NCBI GenBank assembly: GCA_964570625.1
Contig: CAZMYW010000029.1
Location: 34,162 to 98,161 of the forward strand
DNA from: JBFLXB01 sp964570625
GTDB lineage: Bacteria > Nitrospirota > Nitrospiria > 2-01-FULL-66-17
Direction of reading: 5' to 3'
DNA: 64,000 nucleotides
Each line of letters starts with the position of its first letter. Position 1 is the stretch's first letter. Positions 58,711 to 64,000 of the stretch are shown one piece after another. The translations under genes and the position numbers were made by a program. The notes under the pieces are model-generated. The model searched no databases. It saw only the letters and a list, made by a program, of their open reading frames with translations, and had not been told where the DNA came from.

Positions 58711-60170
58711 TCGCGTCGGTAGTTGGGAGCCTCCTGCGTCACGATGACGTCATGGACGTGGCTTTCGCGGAGGCCCGCTGCGGTCACGCGGATGAACCGG
58801 CCGTTGCGCCGCAGGTCGTCGATCGTCCGGCAACCGCAATACCCCATGCCGGACCGGAGCCCTCCGACCAGCTGGTAGGCGATGTCCGCCAGCGAGCCCT
58901 TGTACGGCACTCGGCCTTCGATCCCTTCGGGGACCAGTTTGGCGTCGGGACGGCCCTCCTGGAAGTAGCGGTCTTTGCCGCCTTTGATCATCGCGCCTAG
59001 CGACCCCATGCCGCGGTAGAGCTTATACGTGCGCCCTTGATACAGGATCTTCTCGCCGGGACTTTCCTCCGTGCCCGCCAAGAGGCTGCCGATCATCACC
59101 GTGCTGGCCCCGGCGGAGATGGCCTTGGTGATGTCGCCCGAGAACTTGATCCCGCCGTCGCCGATCACAGGCACGCCGAGCCGGTCGGCCACGCGCGCGC
59201 AGTTGGCGATCGCGGTCAACTGGGGCACCCCCGCGCCGGCCACCACCCGCGTGGTGCAGATGGATCCCGGCCCGATGCCTACTTTGACCGCGTCGGCGCC
59301 GGCCTTCACGAGATCTTCCGCAGCCTCCGCGGTAGCGATGTTGCCGGCGATCACGTCCACATGAGGGTGCTTGGTTTTGACCGCCTGCACCATGTCCAGC
59401 ACGTCCTGCGAGTGGCCGTGAGCGGTGTCCACGACCACTACGTCGACCCCCGCCGCCACCAGCGCGTCCACCCGCTGATGCGCTTCGCGACCGACCCCCA
59501 CCGCGGCGCCCACGCGGAGCCGTCCGCGTTCGTCTTTGGCCGCGTTGGGGTATTCAATGGTCATCTTGAGATCTTTGACCGTGATCAGACCTTGGAGCTC
59601 GAACTTCGAGTTCACGATCGGGAGCTTCTCGATCCGGTGCTGCTGCATGATCACGCTCGCACTCTCGAGCGTGGTGCCTTCTGGCGTCGTGACCAGGTGC
59701 TCGCCCTTGGTCATGACCTCGGCAACCTTGAGATCCATCCGCTTCTCGAACTGCAGGTCACGCCGCGTGAGGATCCCCACCAGGCGGCGCTCGTCGGTCA
59801 CGGGGATGCCGGAAATTTCGTGACGCCCCATGATCGCCAGCGCTTCGCCGATGGTCGCTTCCGAAGAAATGGTGATCGGATCGGTGATGATCCCGCTTTC
59901 GGATTTTTTGACCTTCGCCACCTCGGCGGCTTGCGCCTCGGGGTTCAGCACGCGGTGGATGATCCCGATGCCGCCAACCCGCGCCAACGCGATCGCGAGC
60001 GGCGCTTCGGTCACCGTATCCATCGCGGCGCTGACCAGGGGGATGGGGAGTCGAATACGTTTGGTGAGGCGGGTGCCGGTGTCGACGTCTTTGGGCAAGA
60101 CGGTCGAGTGCGCAGGGATCAGGGCCACATCGTCGAAGGTCAGGCCTTCTTCCAAGTCCCCGCTCAGCAT
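58698..60170 (-). CDS. guaB: IMP dehydrogenase
   Basis: 490 aa. Catalytic loop GIGPGSICTTRVVAGAG with Cys, GGIKFSGDITKAISAGASTVMIGSLLAG, and the mobile-flap Arg/Tyr region (PYKGSLADIAYQLVGGL). Two CBS domains sit at about 95-205. Makes XMP for guaA, which starts within its last codons. Preceded by typA after 61 bp. Normal length. Confidence 0.97.
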   Translation of the reverse strand: MLSGDLEEGLTFDDVALIPAHSTVLPKDVDTGTRLTKRIRLPIPLVSAAMDTVTEAPLAIALARVGGIGIIHRVLNPEAQAAEVAKVKKSESGIITDPITISSEATIGEALAIMGRHEISGIPVTDERRLVGILTRRDLQFEKRMDLKVAEVMTKGEHLVTTPEGTTLESASVIMQQHRIEKLPIVNSKFELQGLITVKDLKMTIEYPNAAKDERGRLRVGAAVGVGREAHQRVDALVAAGVDVVVVDTAHGHSQDVLDMVQAVKTKHPHVDVIAGNIATAEAAEDLVKAGADAVKVGIGPGSICTTRVVAGAGVPQLTAIANCARVADRLGVPVIGDGGIKFSGDITKAISAGASTVMIGSLLAGTEESPGEKILYQGRTYKLYRGMGSLGAMIKGGKDRYFQEGRPDAKLVPEGIEGRVPYKGSLADIAYQLVGGLRSGMGYCGCRTIDDLRRNGRFIRVTAAGLRESHVHDVIVTQEAPNYRREWEL

Positions 60171-60231
60171 CCTCGTGTCGCCGGCGCGTCAGCCAAGTAA
60201 CGGTCTGTGTAGCACACTCGGCGTAGCACGG

Positions 60232-62091
60232 TCAAGCCGACGCCGAGTTGCGCCGCCGCTTGCGGTCGTCGCCGCTCAGATACCGCTTTCTCAGACGAAC
60301 CGACTCCGGCGTGATCTCCGCCAGCTCGTCGTCTTCGATGAACTCGATCGACTGTTCGAGCGACAACCGACGCGGCGGCGTGAGCACGAGCGCATCCTCG
60401 GCTCCGGACGACCGAATGTTCGTCAGGTGTTTCTTCTTGCACGGATTGACGATCAGATCACCCGGGCGCGAGTGCTCGCCGATGATCATGCCCTCGTAGA
60501 TCGGCTGAGCGGGGCCGATGAACAGCGTGCCTCGTTCCTGGATATTGTGCAGCGCGTAGGTGACCGATTCCCCGGGCTCGAGCGCCACCAACACGCCGCG
60601 ATTTCTCGTCGGCACATCCCCCTTGGACGGTCGATATCCTGCGAACGCGTGATTGATGAGCCCCTCGCCCTTGGTCGAGGTCAGGAACTCGCTGCGATAT
60701 CCGAACAACCCGCGCGCGGGAATGACGAAAGCGAGATGAACCCACCCGTCGCCGTTGTTGACCATGTTCTCCAACTCCGCGCGCCGAGGACCGAGTCCTT
60801 CCATCACCACGCCCACGTAGGGTTCCGGTACGTCGAGGAACAGCGATTCCATGGGCTCGCAGACCGCGCCGTCGATGGTTTTGAAAATCACCTGCGGCCG
60901 CGACACCGCGAACTCGTATCCCTCGCGGCGCATAGTCTCGATGAGAATCGCCAAGTGCAACTCCCCGCGACCCGACACCAGGAACTCGTCGGTGGTGCCC
61001 AGTTCTTCCACTCGAAGGGCGACGTTGGTCCGCAACTCGCGGAACAGCCGCTCCCGCAAATGCCGCGACGTCACGAACTTGCCTTCTGTGCCCGCCAACG
61101 GCGAGCTGTTGACCATGAACGTCATCGAAATCGTGGGCTCGCCGATGGCGAGCGGCCGTAAGGGCTCGGGACACTCCGGCGCGGTCAAGGTATCGCCGAT
61201 GGTCAGCTCATCCAGCCCCGCGATCGCCACGATGTCTCCAGCCCGCGCCTCCATGGCTTCCGTACGATGCAATCCATGGAACAAGAACAGCTTGGTAATC
61301 TTCCCAGGCTGAACTCCGCCGTCGCCGCTCACGCGCGCCACCGGCCCATTCACCCGAATGGTCCCACGCGCCACGCGACCAAGGCCGATCCGACCGACAT
61401 AGGAATCGTAGTCCAACGTGGTGATCTGCAGTTGCAGCGGAGCTGCGTCATCGCCTGGCGGCGGGGGGACCCGTTCGATGATCGTCTCGAACAACGGTAT
61501 CAAATCGCGGCCCGGTTGGTGCACATCGCGCGACGCGATCCCGGTCTTGGCCGACGCGTAGACCACCGGGAAATCCAGCTGTTGGTCGTTCGCGTTGAGT
61601 TCGACGAACAGATCGAACACTTCATTGACCACCTCGACCGGCCGCGCGTCGGTTCGATCGATCTTGTTGATGACCACCACCGGCTGCAACCGCAGCTCGA
61701 GCGCCTTCTTCAGCACGAACCGGGTTTGGGGCATGGGACCGTCCACCGCGTCGACCACCAACAACACGCCGTCGACCATGGTCAGCACCCGCTCGACCTC
61801 TCCCGAAAAATCCGCGTGGCCAGGGGTATCCACGATATTGATCAGAATCGGCTTCGCCTGACTGGGCGCGTGGTACCGCACCGCGGTGTTCTTGGCGAGA
61901 ATGGTAATTCCCCGCTCGCGCTCCAGCGCGTTGGAGTCCATGACGCGCTCGCCCATGGTTTCGTGCGCGGCGAACGCGCCTCCCTGCTGCAGCATACGAT
62001 CGACCAGGGTCGTTTTCCCGTGGTCGACGTGCGCGATAATGGCGATGTTGCGGATCTCTTCCCGAACCACAGCGACTTGACCGTTTCCCAC
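60232..62091 (-). CDS. typA: Ribosome-associated GTPase TypA/BipA
   Basis: 619 aa from the GTG at 62091 (AGGGGG 4 nt upstream); a longer frame starts outside the gene. G1 AHVDHGKTTLVDRM, G3 DTPGHADF, G4 NKIDR and switch ERERGITILAKN; the C-domain ends with KRRRNSASA. Works on ribosome assembly and stress adaptation. Likely heads the typA-guaB-guaA unit. The leader upstream holds a 6-bp AGCCCC/GGGGCT hairpin (62118-62143) with a weak T-run, possibly regulatory. Confidence 0.96.
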   Translation of the reverse strand: MGNGQVAVVREEIRNIAIIAHVDHGKTTLVDRMLQQGGAFAAHETMGERVMDSNALERERGITILAKNTAVRYHAPSQAKPILINIVDTPGHADFSGEVERVLTMVDGVLLVVDAVDGPMPQTRFVLKKALELRLQPVVVINKIDRTDARPVEVVNEVFDLFVELNANDQQLDFPVVYASAKTGIASRDVHQPGRDLIPLFETIIERVPPPPGDDAAPLQLQITTLDYDSYVGRIGLGRVARGTIRVNGPVARVSGDGGVQPGKITKLFLFHGLHRTEAMEARAGDIVAIAGLDELTIGDTLTAPECPEPLRPLAIGEPTISMTFMVNSSPLAGTEGKFVTSRHLRERLFRELRTNVALRVEELGTTDEFLVSGRGELHLAILIETMRREGYEFAVSRPQVIFKTIDGAVCEPMESLFLDVPEPYVGVVMEGLGPRRAELENMVNNGDGWVHLAFVIPARGLFGYRSEFLTSTKGEGLINHAFAGYRPSKGDVPTRNRGVLVALEPGESVTYALHNIQERGTLFIGPAQPIYEGMIIGEHSRPGDLIVNPCKKKHLTNIRSSGAEDALVLTPPRRLSLEQSIEFIEDDELAEITPESVRLRKRYLSGDDRKRRRNSASA

Positions 62092-62117
62092 GATTCCCCC
62101 TGACCTAGATACGACAA

Positions 62118-62143
62118 AGCCCCAAGACGCAGTCCCGGGGCTC
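62118..62143 (-). other. Terminator-like hairpin in the typA leader
   Basis: Minus strand AGCCCC/GGGGCT stem followed by TTTGTC, 27 bases upstream of the typA GTG. It is short with a broken T-tract; it could be an attenuator or chance. Confidence 0.3.
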
Positions 62144-62281
62144 ACCGTGACGACCACCCGAACAAACTGGTGACTACCGTATCACACCGCCGGGAGGGTG
62201 GTCAAGACGAGCCCATGGGGGCGAGCAGCGCCCCCGGCCAGCCACCAGCGCCGCTCCCCGATTCGTGACCTGACACACCCC

Positions 62282-62310
62282 TTGATTGACTCATGAACGC
62301 AAAATAGCTA
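62282..62310 (+). promoter_or_regulatory. Sigma-70-like promoter directly before the lytic transglycosylase gene
   Basis: TTGATT (62282-62287) and TAGCTA (62305-62310) are 17 bp apart. The ATG at 62321 lies 10 bases after the -10 element, so the transcript leader would be about 3-5 nt. No Shine-Dalgarno motif is found. An alternative pair TTGACT/TAGTGT is offset by 4 bp. Confidence 0.45.
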
Positions 62311-62320
62311 GTGTGTCTCT

Positions 62321-63583
62321 ATGAGTACAGCGGTAGGCCGGCGTCTTGGCGTCGGACTCATTTCCCTGCTCGCGACAACCGGTTGCCAGAGCGTCTCCAG
62401 CGCCCTCAACACCGCCGAGCAGGTCGCTTCGAGCGGAACGGTCACGACCGCGGTTGGTGTCGCCACGAGCAAGGATCCATCGGCTGTCCTCAAACAGCGG
62501 GTCGAATCCTACAAGACCGATCCCGAAGCGGCTATCCGCGACCTGAAGACCATCAAGGGTGATTTTGACCGGCTCATGAGCGCGCTCACTGGCAACGTCA
62601 CGCGCACGTGGGGCAAGCAAGAGGTCAAACTTCCGGAACGGACCAAGTACATCAAATACACGCAGAATTATCGGAGCCGCGCCGTGGTGGACTTCGATGC
62701 TGGCGCGATCACCGTCGAAACGCTCGATGACAAAGAACCAGCCGGCAGTCTCAAGAACGCCATTGTCACCACACTGCTCACCCCAGACGACCCGCGCGCA
62801 GTCGATCTCTTCACGGACAAAAATATCACGCTGACCGGCGACAAGGAGCCGTATCTGCTCGGGCTGGTGCTAGACAACCGCGGCCAAGCTGTCCGCACAC
62901 CCGACCAAGCGGAAGCGTTCGCCGCATATCTGATGGACAAACAGGCCAGGAGCCGAACCGTGGAGGTGGAAGGCGGCCCAAAAGAAGCGCGCTACGTGAC
63001 CATCGGGATGGTACCGAATCACGAGCACAAGCAGGCAGAGAAATATCGTGACGTGGTCACTCGGTTTTCGCAGAATTACCAGATCAGCCCGAGCCTCGTC
63101 TTTGCGATCATTCGCACGGAGAGCAATTTCAATCCCTTCGCCGTCAGCTCCGCACCCGCCTATGGCTTGATGCAGCTCGTGCCGTCCAGCGGCGGACGCG
63201 AAGGCTACCGGCGCGCCAAGGGAGCGGACACGATGCCTTCGAAGGACTATCTGTTCGATCCCGAGAACAACATCGAGCTGGGAACCGCCCTACTCAATGT
63301 CCTGGTCTACAAGCAGTTGGAGCGGGTCGAAGATATCGTCTCGCGCGAATACTGCGTGATCGCGGCCTACAACACCGGCGCCGGCAACGTCTTTCGCACC
63401 TTTTCCAAAGATCAGACGGCGGCAATTAACGAAATCAACCGCCTGCATCCCGGCGACCTGTATGAAACGCTGCGAGCCAAGCTGCCGTACGAGGAAACGC
63501 GGAACTATCTATACAAGGTCGTAACCTACCGGAAAGACTTCGTCAGCGCATCGCCGGCGGGTCAACCGCCCGTCAGTCGATAA
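62321..63583 (+). CDS. Membrane-bound lytic murein transglycosylase, MltC-like lipoprotein
   Basis: 420 aa. Lipobox LLATTGCQS gives lipidation at Cys22. N-terminal half (about 60-235) matches the MltC-type DUF3393 region; the catalytic GH23 domain has the Glu in IIRTESNFNPFAVSSAPAYG, then LMQLVPSSGG and the AAYNTGAGNVF loop. Cleaves peptidoglycan with anhydro product. Starts very close to the promoter; followed by a strong terminator at 63627-63668. Confidence 0.93.
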   Translation: MSTAVGRRLGVGLISLLATTGCQSVSSALNTAEQVASSGTVTTAVGVATSKDPSAVLKQRVESYKTDPEAAIRDLKTIKGDFDRLMSALTGNVTRTWGKQEVKLPERTKYIKYTQNYRSRAVVDFDAGAITVETLDDKEPAGSLKNAIVTTLLTPDDPRAVDLFTDKNITLTGDKEPYLLGLVLDNRGQAVRTPDQAEAFAAYLMDKQARSRTVEVEGGPKEARYVTIGMVPNHEHKQAEKYRDVVTRFSQNYQISPSLVFAIIRTESNFNPFAVSSAPAYGLMQLVPSSGGREGYRRAKGADTMPSKDYLFDPENNIELGTALLNVLVYKQLERVEDIVSREYCVIAAYNTGAGNVFRTFSKDQTAAINEINRLHPGDLYETLRAKLPYEETRNYLYKVVTYRKDFVSASPAGQPPVSR

Positions 63584-63626
63584 GGGAACGACGACCTTCT
63601 TTGATTTTGATAAGGAAGCCCGCGGC

Positions 63627-63668
63627 AAAAAGCCTGAGCCAGGATGTACTCCCGGCTCAGGCTTTTTT
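63627..63668. terminator. Strong intrinsic terminator between mltC-like gene and icd
   Basis: AAAAAGCCTGAGCC (63627-63640) pairs with GGCTCAGGCTTTTTT (63654-63668). T-tracts on both strands make it bidirectional for the convergent genes. Loop of 13 bases. Confidence 0.9.
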
Positions 63669-63707
63669 CGAAAACTGTTCGGGGACTCTTAAGGTCTTGC
63701 TGTCCCG

Positions 63708-64000
63708 TCAGGCGATCGCGTCCACGATCGCGTTCAGCGTGGGGCTCGGACGCATGGCTTTGGTCGTCTTGGCCTGATCGGGATGATAGTAGCCGCCGAG
63801 ATCAACGGGTTTTCCTTGGGCGGCGAGGAGCTCAGTATTGATCTGAGCCTCGTTCTCGGCAAGCTGCTGGGCGACTTTGGCGAACCGTGTTTGCAAGGTC
63901 TTGTCGTCGGTCTGCTCGGCTAAGGCCTGCGCCCAGTAGAGCGCGAGGTAAAAATGGCTCCCGCGATTGTCGATCTCGCCCACCTTGCGGGCCGGCGACT
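63708..64000 (-). CDS. icd: Monomeric NADP-dependent isocitrate dehydrogenase, C-terminal part (cut by window edge)
   Basis: Last 97 codons read from the window edge. SPARKVGEIDNRGSHF, YLALYWAQALAEQTDD and GKPVDLGGYYHPDQAKT…AMRPSPTLNAI match the end of the approximately 740-aa monomeric (type II) IDH, not the homodimeric enzyme. It oxidises isocitrate to 2-oxoglutarate with NADP. Convergent with the lytic transglycosylase gene. The rest lies beyond position 64000. Confidence 0.93.
   Translation of the reverse strand, partial: SPARKVGEIDNRGSHFYLALYWAQALAEQTDDKTLQTRFAKVAQQLAENEAQINTELLAAQGKPVDLGGYYHPDQAKTTKAMRPSPTLNAIVDAIA

Noticed and set aside
1..64000. CRISPR array or prophage
   Set aside because: No regularly spaced repeats, cas genes, integrase or phage structural genes were seen on either strand.

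Overview
The window is a gene-dense, GC-rich bacterial chromosome segment. It carries mostly housekeeping and regulatory genes, with no rRNA, phage, transposase or CRISPR locus. It starts inside a cheW-like gene and ends inside the 3' part of a monomeric isocitrate dehydrogenase gene. The gene set (AddAB, ScpAB, lysine-tip EF-P, DUF4388, DsrE-family trio, rubrerythrin/Fe-S/DUF3501 cluster) and one hairpin repeat resembling those I associate with Nitrospira-type genomes suggest Nitrospirota or a neighbouring phylum. That placement is an inference and not secure.

Layout. 1-7.4 kb: a chemosensory operon on the minus strand (purS, DUF4388 protein, cheY, cheA, truncated merR, cheW, MCP, cheW), joined to purine genes. 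7.5-11.5 kb: ribBA-ribH-nusB-orphan M17 N-domain-purB. 11.6-15.6 kb: a TMTC-like TPR membrane protein and a cysteine desulfurase-like gene without the PLP lysine, divergent from a DsrE/F/H (TusDCB-like) trio. 16-28 kb: small periplasmic proteins, a PIG-L deacetylase, ferredoxin, a LolD-type ATPase, AddA/AddB, ScpB/ScpA and an aldehyde dehydrogenase. 28-31 kb: a peroxide/metal-stress unit (Fur/PerR, rubrerythrin, two-cluster Fe-S protein, DUF3501). 31-34.4 kb: clpS, then bioF-SDR-bioD. 34.5-38.2 kb: an accessory stretch, partly AT-rich, with an alcohol dehydrogenase between two direct repeats and several unknown small genes. 38.2-50.1 kb: a long minus-strand run hflX-nth-mtnB-yicC-gmk-rpoZ-coaBC-TPR-roadblock-aroQ-efp-accB-accC-thiE. 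50.2-57 kb: FHA protein and Ser/Thr kinase, tatD, tRNA-Ala(GGC), two convergent HD-GYP response regulators, cspA. 57-64 kb: typA-guaB-guaA, an MltC-like lytic transglycosylase, and icd.

The most unusual structure is a dispersed family of five hairpin elements (about 120-235 bp). Each sits exactly at or within one base or so of a stop codon, always in the same orientation to that gene, and their end arms differ between copies by changes that preserve pairing. Other points of note are the lysine-less desulfurase homologue beside the sulfur-relay genes, an hflX gene whose only well-placed start is an ATC codon, an intrinsic terminator between the promoter and the coding region of cspA, and a palindrome in front of the truncated merR inside the chemotaxis operon.
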